Position numbers and translations under genes: made by a program. The notes beneath the pieces are model-generated. The model did not search any database and was not told where the DNA came from. It saw only the letters and a list, made by a program, of their open reading frames with translations. From Prochloron didemni P4-Papua_New_Guinea (GTDB lineage Bacteria > Cyanobacteriota > Cyanobacteriia > Cyanobacteriales > Prochloraceae): 57,173 bases of DNA. Where the stretch lies: positions 1 to 57,173 of the forward strand of contig JH610891.1 in the NCBI GenBank assembly GCA_000252485.1. The letters are read 5' to 3'. This document shows, piece by piece, positions 39,326 through 49,188 of the stretch. Numbering within the stretch: position 1 is the stretch's first letter; each line of letters begins with the position of its first letter.

Positions 39326-41794
39326 ATGCCCGATCGCTTTTCTCCGCAAGAAATCGCAGCAGAAGGTCTCAAGCCAGAAGAATACGCAGAAATTGTCCGC
39401 CGACTTGGTCGGGAACCCAACAAAGCAGAGTTAGGCATGTTCGGCGTGATGTGGTCGGAACACTGCTGCTACAAAAACTCCAAACCCTTGCTCAAACAAT
39501 TCCCCACCCAGGGCAAACGCATTTTAGTCGGTCCGGGAGAAAATGCTGGGGTAGTTGACTTAGGAGACGGACTGCGCCTCGCTTTCAAAATTGAATCCCA
39601 CAACCATCCCTCAGCAGTAGAACCTTTCCAAGGAGCAGCTACAGGAGTAGGAGGCATCCTGCGAGATATTTTTACTATGGGGGCTCGTCCCATTGCTATT
39701 TTGAATTCCCTTCGCTTCGGTTCCCTGACAGATAACCGCACTTCCAGGCTGTTTGCTGGGGTAGTAGAAGGCATTTCCCATTATGGCAATTGCGTTGGGG
39801 TTCCCACAGTGGGGGGAGAAGTATATTTTGACCCCGCCTATGGAGATAACCCGTTAGTCAATGCCATGGCCTTGGGCTTGATGGAAACCGATGACATAGT
39901 AACTTCTGGCGCATCAGGCATCGGCAATCCAGTCTTATACGTGGGTTCCACTACCGGGCGAGATGGCATGGGCGGCGCTAGTTTTGCCAGTGCCGAACTC
40001 ACAGAAGAATCTGCCGACGACCGTCCCGCAGTGCAAGTGGGAGACCCCTTCTTAGAAAAGTCCCTAATTGAAGCTTGTTTGGAAGCCTTTAAAACCGGGG
40101 CAGTGGTGGCCGCTCAAGATATGGGAGCGGCGGGGCTGAGTTGTTCTACCTCGGAAATGGCTGCTAAAGGGGGAGTAGGTATTGAACTGGATTTAGATAA
40201 AGTTCCTGTGCGGGAAACGGGCATGGTTCCCTACGAATACCTGCTGTCGGAGTCCCAGGAACGGATGCTCTTCGTGGCTGAAAAAGGTCGGGAACAAGAG
40301 TTAATCGATATTTTCCACCGTTGGGAACTGCACGCTGTGGTGGCAGGAAGGGTTATTGCCGAGCCAGTGGTGCGGATTTTTTATCAAGGGGAGGTTTGCG
40401 CTGAAGTACCTGCTACTGCATTAGCAGATAATACACCAATTTACCAACGGGAATTGTTGACGGAACCTCCAGAATATGCCAGGAAAGCTTGGCAGTGGAC
40501 TGCGGATTCTTTGCCTCCCTGTCAAGAAACTGGACTGCTAGATTATTCTTGGAACGATATTCTCCTTCAATTGCTGGAAACTCCAACTATTGCGTCGAAA
40601 CGTTGGATTTATCGCCAATACGACCATCAGGTGCAGAACAATACAGTTATTTTACCGGGGGGAGCCGATGCAGCAGTTATTCGAGTGCGAGCCGCAGTTC
40701 GACTACCCTTCGACTTCGCTCAGGGCAAGCGCTCACCGCAAGCTGATAGTAATCCCCAAACCGCTCGTACTGGTGTAGCGGCAACTACAGATTGCAATGC
40801 TCGCTATGTCTATCTGGAACCCTACGAAGGAGCTAAAGCTGCAGTTGCTGAAGCTGCTCGCAACTTGAGCTGTGTCGGTGCAGAACCCTTGGCAGTTACG
40901 GACAACCTCAATTTCGGCAGTCCCGAAAAACCTGTGGGATACTGGCAGCTAGCATCTGCTTGTCGCGGTATTGCCGAAGCTTGTACTAGCTTGGGAACTC
41001 CGGTGACTGGTGGTAACGTGTCTCTTTACAACGAAACGTTAGACTCTGCTGGCAATCCTCAACCAATTTATCCTACACCAGTCATTGGCATGGTGGGTTT
41101 AGTAGAAGACGTGACCAAGGTTTGTCCCCAAGGATGGGTTTCAGCAGGGGATATTATTTATTTACTCGGCAATAACACTGTAACATTGGGTGGTTCAGAA
41201 TACCTGGCAACCATTCACAATACTGTGGCAGGGAAACCGCCAATAGTCGATTTTGAGTTGGAACGGGCGGTACAAAAAGCTTGTCGAGAAGGAATCAATC
41301 GCGGTTGGGTTAATTCCGCTCACGATTGTGCGGAAGGGGGAATTGCAGTTGCGATTGCAGAATGCTGTATCAGTGGCAACCTGGGAGCTGAAATCCATTT
41401 ACACCTTCTGCAAACAACCAACACTTCGGCTACCCTTCGACTACGCTCAGGGCAAGCGCTCAGTGCAGGCAACCAACAACCAATAACCAACAACCAACAA
41501 CCAACAACCAACAACCAACAACCAACAACCAATAACAAACAACGATTAGACGAACTACTGTTTGGGGAAAGTGCCAGTAGAATCTTGGTGTCAGTCAAAT
41601 CTGACCAAGTTTCTACCTGGGAAAATTATTTGAGTGAAAAATTGGGAAATAATTGGCATAAGCTTGGTTGTGTTACGGAAATCGGCAAGAATTTGCGTAT
41701 TTTCACTAGCGAGAGTCAAATCTCTATCAATGTAAAGATTGAGTATATCAGCGATCGCTGGGGTAGCGCAATTGCTCGCTCAATGTTAAGATAG
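39326..41794 (+). CDS. purL: Phosphoribosylformylglycinamidine synthase large subunit (with repeat insertions)
   Basis: The 822-aa protein is longer than the usual ~770-790 aa. It catalyses the ATP- and glutamine-dependent FGAR to FGAM step of purine synthesis with PurQ and PurS. Landmarks: [48 protein letters not shown]-type [35 protein letters not shown] and [18 protein letters not shown]. Two in-frame inserts are encoded by dispersed repeats: near residues 455-475 ([11 protein letters not shown]) and residues ~695-740 ([13 protein letters not shown] followed by NNQQPT repeats). Both should lie in surface loops. purF follows 95 bp downstream. Confidence 0.93.
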   Translation: MPDRFSPQEIAAEGLKPEEYAEIVRRLGREPNKAELGMFGVMWSEHCCYKNSKPLLKQFPTQGKRILVGPGENAGVVDLGDGLRLAFKIESHNHPSAVEPFQGAATGVGGILRDIFTMGARPIAILNSLRFGSLTDNRTSRLFAGVVEGISHYGNCVGVPTVGGEVYFDPAYGDNPLVNAMALGLMETDDIVTSGASGIGNPVLYVGSTTGRDGMGGASFASAELTEESADDRPAVQVGDPFLEKSLIEACLEAFKTGAVVAAQDMGAAGLSCSTSEMAAKGGVGIELDLDKVPVRETGMVPYEYLLSESQERMLFVAEKGREQELIDIFHRWELHAVVAGRVIAEPVVRIFYQGEVCAEVPATALADNTPIYQRELLTEPPEYARKAWQWTADSLPPCQETGLLDYSWNDILLQLLETPTIASKRWIYRQYDHQVQNNTVILPGGADAAVIRVRAAVRLPFDFAQGKRSPQADSNPQTARTGVAATTDCNARYVYLEPYEGAKAAVAEAARNLSCVGAEPLAVTDNLNFGSPEKPVGYWQLASACRGIAEACTSLGTPVTGGNVSLYNETLDSAGNPQPIYPTPVIGMVGLVEDVTKVCPQGWVSAGDIIYLLGNNTVTLGGSEYLATIHNTVAGKPPIVDFELERAVQKACREGINRGWVNSAHDCAEGGIAVAIAECCISGNLGAEIHLHLLQTTNTSATLRLRSGQALSAGNQQPITNNQQPTTNNQQPTTNNKQRLDELLFGESASRILVSVKSDQVSTWENYLSEKLGNNWHKLGCVTEIGKNLRIFTSESQISINVKIEYISDRWGSAIARSMLR
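41426..41540. repeat. Palindromic repeat plus heptamer array inside purL
   Basis: Sequence related to the 35-bp arms at 120 and 1228 (ACTTCGGCT...CAGTGCAGGCAA) with an inserted CCTTCGACTACGCTCAGG segment, followed by CAACAAC-type tandem repeats, all in frame. A second CCTTCGACTTCGCTCAGGG copy lies in purL at 40709-40735 and one between genes at 18335-18370. Confidence 0.8.
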
Positions 41795-41889
41795 GTAAAG
41801 AAAATATGTGAGTATTGGCATTTGCTCGATTGAATAATCGCAAGTAACATATAGCTGATTATTAAGATATAGTTAAAATAGCTTTAATT

Positions 41890-43386
41890 ATGAGCCAAGC
41901 CAAGACCACCGCCCAGAAATCTTTCCACCCTATAGGGGCTCATGACCTTACGCCTCTTCCTCTTCCAGACAAGCCAGAAGAAGCTTGCGGCGTTTTTGGT
42001 ATCTACGGGCCGGAAATGAAAGTGGCTAAATTGACTTATTTTGGCCTTTTTGCTCTCCAGCATCGAGGACAAGAATCCGCAGGAATAGCCACCTTTGAAG
42101 GAGAGAAAGTATATTGTCACAAAGACATGGGACTGGTATCTCAAGTCTTTAACGAATCAATCATAGATCGCTTACCCGGTTCTTTAGCTGTTGGTCATAC
42201 TCGCTATTCCACCACCGGTTCTAGTCTAAAAGCCAATGCCCAGCCAGCAATTATGACCACCCGGTTAGGCAGTCTTGCTTTGGCTCATAATGGTAATTTG
42301 GTCAATACCATAGAACTGCGCCAGCAATTAGAACAATACAATTACAGTTTTGAATCTACTACCGATTCGGAAGTTATTGCTCGCAGTATAGCTCATGAAG
42401 TAGACGAGGGTAAAGACTGGTTAGATGCAACAATCAAGGCTTTGCAATCCTGTTCTGGGGCTTACAGTTTGGTTATTGGCACTCCTGCTGGCTTAATGGG
42501 AGTCAGAGACCCCAATGGTATTCGTCCTTTGGTTATTGGCACTATACCTGGTAATCCACACCGTTACGTCTTAGCATCGGAAACTTGCGGTTTAGATATT
42601 ATCGGCGCAGAATACCTGCGGGATGTAGAACCGGGGGAACTGGTATGGATAACGGAAGAAGGGATGGCTTCTTTCCATTGGAGTAATCAACCAGAACGGA
42701 AACTGTGTGTTTTCGAGATGATTTACTTTGCTCGTCCCGATAGTGTCATGCACGATGAGACTCTTTTTAGCTATCGTTTGCGCATTGGTAAGCAATTGGC
42801 AATTGAGTCCTATGTAGATGGGGATTTGGTTATCGGAGTTCCCGATTCTGGCGTTCCGGCGGCGATCGGTTTTTCCCGTCAATCCGGTATTGGTTACGGC
42901 GAAGCATTGATTAAAAATCGCTACGTGGGTCGCACTTTCATTCAACCAACTCAACGAATGCGGGAACAAGGCATTCGCATGAAACTCAATATTCTCAAAG
43001 ATGTTTTGGGAGGGAGACGGATAATAATTGTAGACGATTCTGTCGTGCGGGGGACCACAAGCGGCAAAATAGTTCAAGCGCTGCGGGATGCAGGAGCCAC
43101 GGAAGTACACATGCGTATTTCTTCCCCGCCAGTAACTCACCCCTGTTTCTACGGTATCGATACAGATAGTCAAGACCAGTTGATTGCGGCCACCAAGTCT
43201 GTCAAAGAAATTGAAGCCCAAATAGGAGCGGATTCTCTCGCTTATTTGAGTTGGGAAGGGATGTTGCAAGCAACGGGGGCAAATCCTGATAGTTTTTGCT
43301 CTGCTTGTTTTACTGGTAAATATCCTATTGCTATTCCTGATAGTATCAAGGGGTCTAAATTGATGTTGGAGGAGATTAAAGTTTAA
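41890..43386 (+). CDS. purF: Amidophosphoribosyltransferase
   Basis: The 498-aa protein catalyses the first committed purine step, PRPP plus glutamine to phosphoribosylamine. A 32-residue propeptide precedes the catalytic Cys33 of the Ntn-hydrolase domain (C-GVFGIYGP). The PRPP loop is RIIIVDDSVVRGTTSGKI. Cysteines in RKLCVFEM, HPCFYGID and FCSACF match the four ligands of the B. subtilis-type 4Fe-4S cluster, so the enzyme is probably oxygen-sensitive and self-processing. It forms a likely operon with purL. Confidence 0.95.
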   Translation: MSQAKTTAQKSFHPIGAHDLTPLPLPDKPEEACGVFGIYGPEMKVAKLTYFGLFALQHRGQESAGIATFEGEKVYCHKDMGLVSQVFNESIIDRLPGSLAVGHTRYSTTGSSLKANAQPAIMTTRLGSLALAHNGNLVNTIELRQQLEQYNYSFESTTDSEVIARSIAHEVDEGKDWLDATIKALQSCSGAYSLVIGTPAGLMGVRDPNGIRPLVIGTIPGNPHRYVLASETCGLDIIGAEYLRDVEPGELVWITEEGMASFHWSNQPERKLCVFEMIYFARPDSVMHDETLFSYRLRIGKQLAIESYVDGDLVIGVPDSGVPAAIGFSRQSGIGYGEALIKNRYVGRTFIQPTQRMREQGIRMKLNILKDVLGGRRIIIVDDSVVRGTTSGKIVQALRDAGATEVHMRISSPPVTHPCFYGIDTDSQDQLIAATKSVKEIEAQIGADSLAYLSWEGMLQATGANPDSFCSACFTGKYPIAIPDSIKGSKLMLEEIKV

Positions 43387-43597
43387 CTGATACTATATCG
43401 ATAGGCTATAAGCAAACTGCTCCTTGGGCTAGATATAGCAAAACTGTCACCAGGGGCAATCTAGCTTGAAACCTTTACTCCGTAAGTATTTCAAAACAGT
43501 TGTTTGGCTTAATGTACAAAATAGCTGGGATGAAGTGCCAAACTCTGAAATGCTTTCAGTCTAATGATTAAGAAAATATAAAAGAAAATATTGTTAT

Positions 43598-44194
43598 ATG
43601 TCTTATAGCAGCTTTACTTTAGCAAAAGTTAAACAACAATTCTCTCTCAAAGTTTTTGAGGAATGGGGTCTTTTCGCTCAAGTGACGCCAAGACAAAACA
43701 GCGATTTGCTAGATCGCATTTTAGCAGATAATCTTCCCATCGCCCTTGGTAGTAATAGTGAAAAAGCGCGATCAGAGATGATTATTGCTCCCATTCTCGT
43801 GGAGTTACAACGTCAATTTCAGGATCGAGCCAGTTTATTTTCTGGGGTGGATTTCACCGTAGATGAAAGTCAAGGATTGAATGGTATTTGCGATTTTGTG
43901 GTGACCAAGTCTCCTGAAAGACTGGCGATCGCTTCCCCAGTTATCACTATAGTGGAAGCAAAAAAGGAAAATTTGAATTTAGGTTTGGGTCAGTGTATCG
44001 CTGAAATGGTGGCTGCCCAGTTATACAATCAGCAGGAGAAAAACACGGTGGAAGTGATTTATGGGGCTCTCACTTCTGGAACTAACTGGCGTTTTTTACA
44101 ATTAAGAGGTTCTCAAGTGAATATTGATTTGTCTGAATATTACTTGGGAGATAAGGAGCAAATTTTGGGAATTTTATCTCAAGGTTTAGAATAA
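43598..44194 (+). CDS. PD-(D/E)XK-like protein, cyanobacterial
   Basis: The 198-aa protein contains NGICDFVVTKS, then ITIVEAKKENLNLGLGQCIAEM, the D...ExK plus Gln pattern of the PD-(D/E)XK nuclease fold, similar to HsdR N-terminal-like and other small restriction-fold proteins. It has no other domain and no partner gene nearby. It is a common type of orphan protein in cyanobacteria with unknown role. Confidence 0.65.
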   Translation: MSYSSFTLAKVKQQFSLKVFEEWGLFAQVTPRQNSDLLDRILADNLPIALGSNSEKARSEMIIAPILVELQRQFQDRASLFSGVDFTVDESQGLNGICDFVVTKSPERLAIASPVITIVEAKKENLNLGLGQCIAEMVAAQLYNQQEKNTVEVIYGALTSGTNWRFLQLRGSQVNIDLSEYYLGDKEQILGILSQGLE

Positions 44195-44344
44195 CTATAG
44201 CAGTGACCCGTTACCAGTGACCAGTTACCAGTTTTTTCAGAAGTGTTGAATCGCTTTATAAAACTTAATATTTCTGGTTGCAATGCTTTTAACCATGAGC
44301 TTGACTAAAATTTACTAATATCAAATACGTTTAGGTTTGCTACT

Positions 44345-44378
44345 ATCCCCCTAAATCCCCCTTAATAAGGGGGACTTT
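44345..44378. repeat. C-rich/G-rich palindromic repeat
   Basis: TCCCCCTAAATCCCCCTT with its inverted GGGGGACTTT, one of the family listed at 15387. The 430-bp gap 44195-44625 holds this repeat and otherwise nothing recognisable. Confidence 0.7.
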
Positions 44379-44625
44379 ATACTTTGATACTATTTTGGGA
44401 AAGATTTTCATTAGATATCATTTAATTATTTTTGAGTTGAGGAGATAAACTTGGTCTAACAAAAGATGGATTGAGTCTGGAGTTGATAAAAGTAATCTAA
44501 TTCAAAATCTGGTAAAGTCAGATTAAAATAAGATCCCAGGAGAAATAAAATTTTTCTTATTTCTTTTTTCTCATCCAGAACCAAGGGGATAAGATAGCCA
44601 AAAGGAGTATCCCTAGTGATTAACC

Positions 44626-46683
44626 ATGACCAACCGCCTTGCTCGAGCCGAAAGTCTTTACCTGCGCAAACACGCTGAGAATCCCATTGATTGGTGGTCT
44701 TGGTGCGACGAAGCTCTAGAAACTGCTAAAGTGGAAAATAAGCCCATCTTCCTCTCTATTGGCTATTCTAGCTGTCATTGGTGTACCGTTATGGAAGGAG
44801 AAGCATTTTCTGATGAGGCGATCGCCCAATACATGAATGATAATTTCTTGCCTATTAAAGTAGATAGGGAAGAAAGACCGGATCTGGACAGTATTTACAT
44901 GCAAGCATTGCAAATTATGACAGGTCAAGGCGGTTGGCCTTTAAATGTCTTTCTTACTCCCCATGATTTAGTACCTTTCTATGGTGGCACTTATTTCCCA
45001 GTAGAACCGCGCTACGGTCGTCCCGGTTTCTTGCAATTACTCCAATCCATAGGGAACTATTACCACCGAGAAAAGGAAAAGTTGCAAAGCTTTAAACAAG
45101 AAATTGTTTCCCATCTTCAACGTTCTACCATTATACCCTTATCGGACCCAGATTCTCTGACGGAAAAATTGCTCTATAAAGGAATTGAAACCAATACAGG
45201 GGTCATGGGTTCTCGAGATTTCAGCAGTCCCAGCTTTCCCATGATGCCCTATGCAGAACTAGCACTGGCAGGAAGCAGATTCAGTTTTGAATCTCGCTAT
45301 AATGGGGAAGACTTATCGGTACAAAGAGGAAAAGACTTAGCTTTAGGGGGCATTTACGACCATGTAGGGGGGGGATTTCATCGCTATACCGTAGACTCCA
45401 CCTGGACCGTGCCCCACTTTGAAAAAATGCTCTATGACAACGGGCAGATTTTAGAATATCTTGCTAATTTGTGGAGTAAGGGCGTTCAAGAACCTGCTTT
45501 TAAAAGGGCGATCGCCGGAACAGTAAAATGGCTGCAGCGAGAAATGACTGCTCCCCAGGGTTATTTTTACGCCGCCCAAGATGCAGATAGTTTTACAGAA
45601 CCCCATGCAATAGAACCGGAAGAAGGAGCATTTTACGTTTGGCGGTATGGGGAATTAGAATCGGTTCTCACTGAGGCAGAATTAAACGCATTAGCAGCAG
45701 AATTTACCATTACCCCATCGGGCAACTTTGAAGGAAGCAATGTTTTACAACGTCGCCACGTGGGTGAACTGTCACCATACGTTGAAGCAGCTTTAAACAA
45801 GCTTTTTACTATCCGCTACGGAGTATCAGCAGGGGAAATAGACACCTTTCCTCCTGCTTGCAATAACCGCCAAGCGAAAACAGTTAACTGGGGCGATCGC
45901 ATTCCTCCAGTGACTGATACGAAAATGATCGTAGCCTGGAATAGTTTGACTATTTCTGGGTTAGCCAGGGCTTACGGGGTTTTCCGAGAACAATCTTATT
46001 TAGAATTGGCTATTGCTGCTGTTAATTTTATTTTAGAGCATCAATGGATTGAAGGTCGCTTCCACCGACTCAATTACGACGGCAAAGCAAAGGTGTTGGC
46101 TCAAGCTGAAGACTATGCTTTATTTATCAAGGCTCTTTTAGATTTACAGGCTAACGAACCTGAAGCAACTGACTGGATCGAGAAGGCGATCGCCATTCAA
46201 GAAGAATTGGATGAATTGCTTTGGAGCTTAGAAATGGGGGGATATTATAATAATTCCACCGATGCCAGCAAAGATTTGCTAGTGAGGGAGCGCAGCTATA
46301 TTGATAATGCTACACCTGCTGCCAATGGAGTGGCGATCGCCAATTTAGTGCGTCTTGGTCTCCTAACAGAAAATTTAGACTATTTCCATAGAGCAGAGCA
46401 AGCCCTTCAAGCCTTTAGTACTGTCTTAGAGCAGTCTCCTCAAGCTTGTCCCAGCTTATTTACAGCTCTAGATTGGTATCAACACGCTACCATGGTGCGC
46501 AGCACGCCGGAAAGATTAAATAGTTTGATTAGTCAGTATTTCCCTACCACAGTTTATCGGGTTACAAGCAGTTTACCTGATAATGCAGTTGGTATGGTTT
46601 GTCAGAAATTATCTTGTCTGGAACCAGCTAACAGCACAGAACAAATGCTAGAGCAAATTGAAAGTATAGCCAACCGTTCTTGA
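44626..46683 (+). CDS. YyaL/SSP411-type thioredoxin-domain protein (DUF255)
   Basis: The 685-aa protein begins with the DUF255 thioredoxin-like domain: LARAESLYLRKHAENPIDWW, SIGYSSCHWCTVME with the CxxC, KVDREERPDLD and GQGGWPLNVFLTP. The rest is an (alpha/alpha)6 glycosidase-like barrel (GGIYDHVGGGFHRY, VPHFEKMLYDN, DADSF). Length matches the family (~670-700 aa). The biochemical role is unsettled; a sugar-epimerase or hydrolase activity is speculated from the fold. Confidence 0.9.
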   Translation: MTNRLARAESLYLRKHAENPIDWWSWCDEALETAKVENKPIFLSIGYSSCHWCTVMEGEAFSDEAIAQYMNDNFLPIKVDREERPDLDSIYMQALQIMTGQGGWPLNVFLTPHDLVPFYGGTYFPVEPRYGRPGFLQLLQSIGNYYHREKEKLQSFKQEIVSHLQRSTIIPLSDPDSLTEKLLYKGIETNTGVMGSRDFSSPSFPMMPYAELALAGSRFSFESRYNGEDLSVQRGKDLALGGIYDHVGGGFHRYTVDSTWTVPHFEKMLYDNGQILEYLANLWSKGVQEPAFKRAIAGTVKWLQREMTAPQGYFYAAQDADSFTEPHAIEPEEGAFYVWRYGELESVLTEAELNALAAEFTITPSGNFEGSNVLQRRHVGELSPYVEAALNKLFTIRYGVSAGEIDTFPPACNNRQAKTVNWGDRIPPVTDTKMIVAWNSLTISGLARAYGVFREQSYLELAIAAVNFILEHQWIEGRFHRLNYDGKAKVLAQAEDYALFIKALLDLQANEPEATDWIEKAIAIQEELDELLWSLEMGGYYNNSTDASKDLLVRERSYIDNATPAANGVAIANLVRLGLLTENLDYFHRAEQALQAFSTVLEQSPQACPSLFTALDWYQHATMVRSTPERLNSLISQYFPTTVYRVTSSLPDNAVGMVCQKLSCLEPANSTEQMLEQIESIANRS

Positions 46684-46732
46684 TTTAATTATCAATATGT
46701 AGCAGTGGACAGTTGATAGTGGACAGTTGATA

Positions 46733-46877
46733 GCTCCTTCGGTCGAATTCAAAATTCAAAATTCAAAATTCAAAATTTAAGAATTGGCGAATGTCTCCGC
46801 AAAAAATGGCAGAAACTAGAAAAGCCTTATTCCTCTTGGGTTTTAGCTTGTTGTCAATTTCAAGATTCGGTCGAGTT
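46733..46877 (-). mobile_element. Dispersed element D, inverted copy
   Basis: Reverse complement of 23455-23605 with few differences, including the AATTCAAA run and the ATTCGGTCGAG end. The ~120 bp to its right (46880-46997) hold no gene. Confidence 0.75.
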
Positions 46878-46936
46878 ATACAGCAACCTGCGGTTGCTCT
46901 CACTCAATACTTAACAAGTTCATAGGCCCATATATA

Positions 46937-46975
46937 ATGTACCTCATGAGTCCAAGGAACCCTATATATGAGAAA
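46937..46975. repeat. TATATA-bounded repeat with CCTCATGAGTCCAAG
   Basis: TGTACCTCATGAGTCCAAG flanked by TATATA on both sides recurs inverted at 55900-55935. The element is short and of unknown nature. Confidence 0.5.
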
Positions 46976-46997
46976 CAAAAACAATTAGAATATGTCA

Positions 46998-47710
46998 CTA
47001 GTTTCGTTTATAATCTTTTTCATCTAATAATGAGCTAACCAAACAATAAACTTTAGTGTAAGGGTTTCGCTGAAATTCATTTATATTGCCATTATTTTCA
47101 TGGGATTTTTCTAATTTAGAAGCATTGTCAATCCCGTGATCCCGCAGGGATCTGCTCCGCAGCACGCGCAGCGCCGCTCTTAGCGATCGCGTTTTTCTTT
47201 CTCTAATACAATTTTATAGTCTTTTGTTACTTTATCATAGCCAGGCCAATATTGTTTATTTCGGAGACTTTTAATTACTTCTTTACAGCAATTATATGAC
47301 TTGGTAGAATAGGCAAAATGGAGTAAAAACCAAATTTCAAAGCAAGGAACAGAAAGAATAAATTCAAATTTGTCTTTGTGGGCTTGTTCTCTAGCAGTTC
47401 TCAAGTTATTAACATCCGTATCTCCATCTACTACACAAAATACCTTGTCATATATTAACTTATCTTCTTTTTTACTTTCTTTCCTTCTTTGTTTGTCTAA
47501 ACGTTGAGCATGCTTGACAACATTGATGGGGTCGCTATTTTTGCTTGGGGTAACGTCTACAGTTACTCCTGAAAGTTTGAGATTGTTCTTTAATGCGTTA
47601 AAATAATTATACTCCGTTTTCTCTCCTTCCACGACAATTAAAATAATCTTTCTAGGTTTAAAACGATTACTTGTTCTTTTTAAAGAAGAGATTTTTCTGT
47701 TTTTACCCAT
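46998..47710 (-). pseudogene. RloB-like (AbiLii-type) gene broken by a palindromic insert
   Basis: From ATG 47710 a 176-codon frame encodes the RloB Toprim-like core: IILIVVEGEKTEYNYFNAL, VFCVVDGDTD and LSVPCFEIWFLLHF. It stops at 47180 inside a GC-rich palindromic insert (~47135-47185, containing GCGATCGC and GATCCCGCAGGGATC). Beyond the insert the natural C-terminus resumes in another frame (NASKLEKSHE... FQRNPYTKVYCLVSSLL) to a stop at 46998. RloB proteins pair with AAA15 ATPases in abortive-infection systems such as AbiL. A truncated protein may still be made, but the system is probably impaired. Confidence 0.75.
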
Positions 47711-47712
47711 GA

Positions 47713-49023
47713 TTAAAACTGAAACTTACCCGTAAATGGAATTGCTCCATAGCGACCGTTCAAGTAACCTTGTTGTAAAGATTTATCCTTGGTAGGTTTA
47801 AATTCAACTAAAGAATAAAGGTCAGTTGCTCTATTTTCATTTTTCTCTGTAAACCACACTTGATCTCGACGTAAAATATCTTTGTCTAAGAGTGTACTAT
47901 CATGAGTGCTAAAGATAAGTTGACCGCCCTTATAATTAGCTTTTCCATTAAATGTTTGAACAATCAACTTTGATAAAGCTGGATGTAAGCTTCTAGACAA
48001 TTCGTCAATGACTACTACTTTTTGGGTAATGAGAGCATCCAAGCAAAAACCGATGATACTAAATAATCTTTGCGTTCCTTGGGATTCATTTCTCATAGAA
48101 AAATCCACTAATTCTTCTGAGTCTTCCATTTGACGTTGAGTTACTACAGAGTATATTTCATGTTCATTATATATACCTTGAGAAACATCTTCAATTTGAG
48201 CGAATTCCATAAAAAAATCTTGTTTATTTCTTGTGTTAAGTGCCAATGCTTCTTCCCAAGGTTTTTTTGTAATTCTCAGAGAATGAATATCAATATCTGC
48301 CACCTTCATGAAGTCAAGCACAAGGTTAAGCATCTCATCTTGATTATAGCACATATTAGCCGTATAACCTAGAGAAATGTTTCTCCAATTATGATTAATA
48401 TCAATCGCATGTAATTTTTCTCGAAACCAATTGTATACTGGGGTCAGTTGTTCGTGATTATTCTGGGTAGCATGAGAGAGAAATAAAGAATTAGGACGAA
48501 CAAATTCTTCAATAAGCTTCTTTTGGCCTTTGAGCTTCGCTCCATATTTCCATTTATAGCTATTGCTTTCTGCATCGTAAATTCTTGTGTACCAGCATTG
48601 AGCAATTCCTTTAGGATAAGCCAATAAAGATTCTTCATATATTCTCTCTTTATCTAAAGAAAGATAGTATTGATACCGAACCTCATCTTGGATAAAAATA
48701 ATCTCAAAGTTACTAGGCTTTATTCTCAATGAGCTATTCAGTCGAAATGGTTCAACATCAAGTTTGTCATCTACTTGACTTTGACTAGCAGATTTAATTA
48801 CAATGTTTTTAACTATGGATAAACCGCGTAAAATATTAGTTTTGCCCGACGCATTAGCACCATAAAGAGCCGCACTTTTGAGAAGACGTAACTTTCCCAT
48901 TCCTGCTGCTGCAAAACTATTGCTATCCACCATAGTTTTACTTCCCGCAGCAACCATCTTCAGGGTTTGTCGTTGGGAAATAGATCGGTAGTTCTCAACG
49001 CTGAACTCAACAAGCATGGGCAA
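47713..49023 (-). CDS. AAA15-family ATPase of an AbiL-like defence pair
   Basis: The 436-aa protein has an SMC/OLD-like AAA15 ATPase layout: EFSVENYRSISQRQTLKM at the start, Walker A GANASGKTNIL (~55-65), the signature region NESQGTQRLFSI (~312) and Walker B VVVIDELSRSLHP (~335), followed by the D-loop and LIFSTHDSTLL His switch. It ends 2 bp before the RloB start, so the two are one operon. In AbiL-like systems the ATPase senses infection and the RloB/Toprim partner is the likely effector. Promoter not identified. Confidence 0.85.
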   Translation of the reverse strand: MPMLVEFSVENYRSISQRQTLKMVAAGSKTMVDSNSFAAAGMGKLRLLKSAALYGANASGKTNILRGLSIVKNIVIKSASQSQVDDKLDVEPFRLNSSLRIKPSNFEIIFIQDEVRYQYYLSLDKERIYEESLLAYPKGIAQCWYTRIYDAESNSYKWKYGAKLKGQKKLIEEFVRPNSLFLSHATQNNHEQLTPVYNWFREKLHAIDINHNWRNISLGYTANMCYNQDEMLNLVLDFMKVADIDIHSLRITKKPWEEALALNTRNKQDFFMEFAQIEDVSQGIYNEHEIYSVVTQRQMEDSEELVDFSMRNESQGTQRLFSIIGFCLDALITQKVVVIDELSRSLHPALSKLIVQTFNGKANYKGGQLIFSTHDSTLLDKDILRRDQVWFTEKNENRATDLYSLVEFKPTKDKSLQQGYLNGRYGAIPFTGKFQF

Positions 49024-49114
49024 TAAATCTTATCTCCAACAATAAATAAATAATACTGGAAATAATAGCTTATCAGATTTCCTCCCATCCTTCTCCGCGT
49101 CTCTGTGACTTTGC

Positions 49115-49149
49115 AAAAAAAAGCGGGGTAGCCCCAAACAGCTACCCGA
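49115..49149 (-). terminator. Terminator of fba
   Basis: CGGGTAGC/GCTACCCCG hairpin followed in the minus direction by eight T residues, 40 bp after the aldolase stop. Confidence 0.88.
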
Positions 49150-49188
49150 GCAATCTCAAGATTAAGAAATAAAATTGATGGGAAAGTC

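Noticed and set aside
42592-43269. Minus-strand frame of 225 codons within purF
   Set aside because: purF is unmistakable on the other strand with catalytic, PRPP and iron-sulphur motifs. The antisense frame has no recognisable features.
46937-46960. Hammerhead ribozyme core (resembling CUGAUGAGUCC)
   Set aside because: The sequence reads CCTCATGAGTCC. The essential CUGAUGA is not present, and no matching GAAA strand lies at the right distance.
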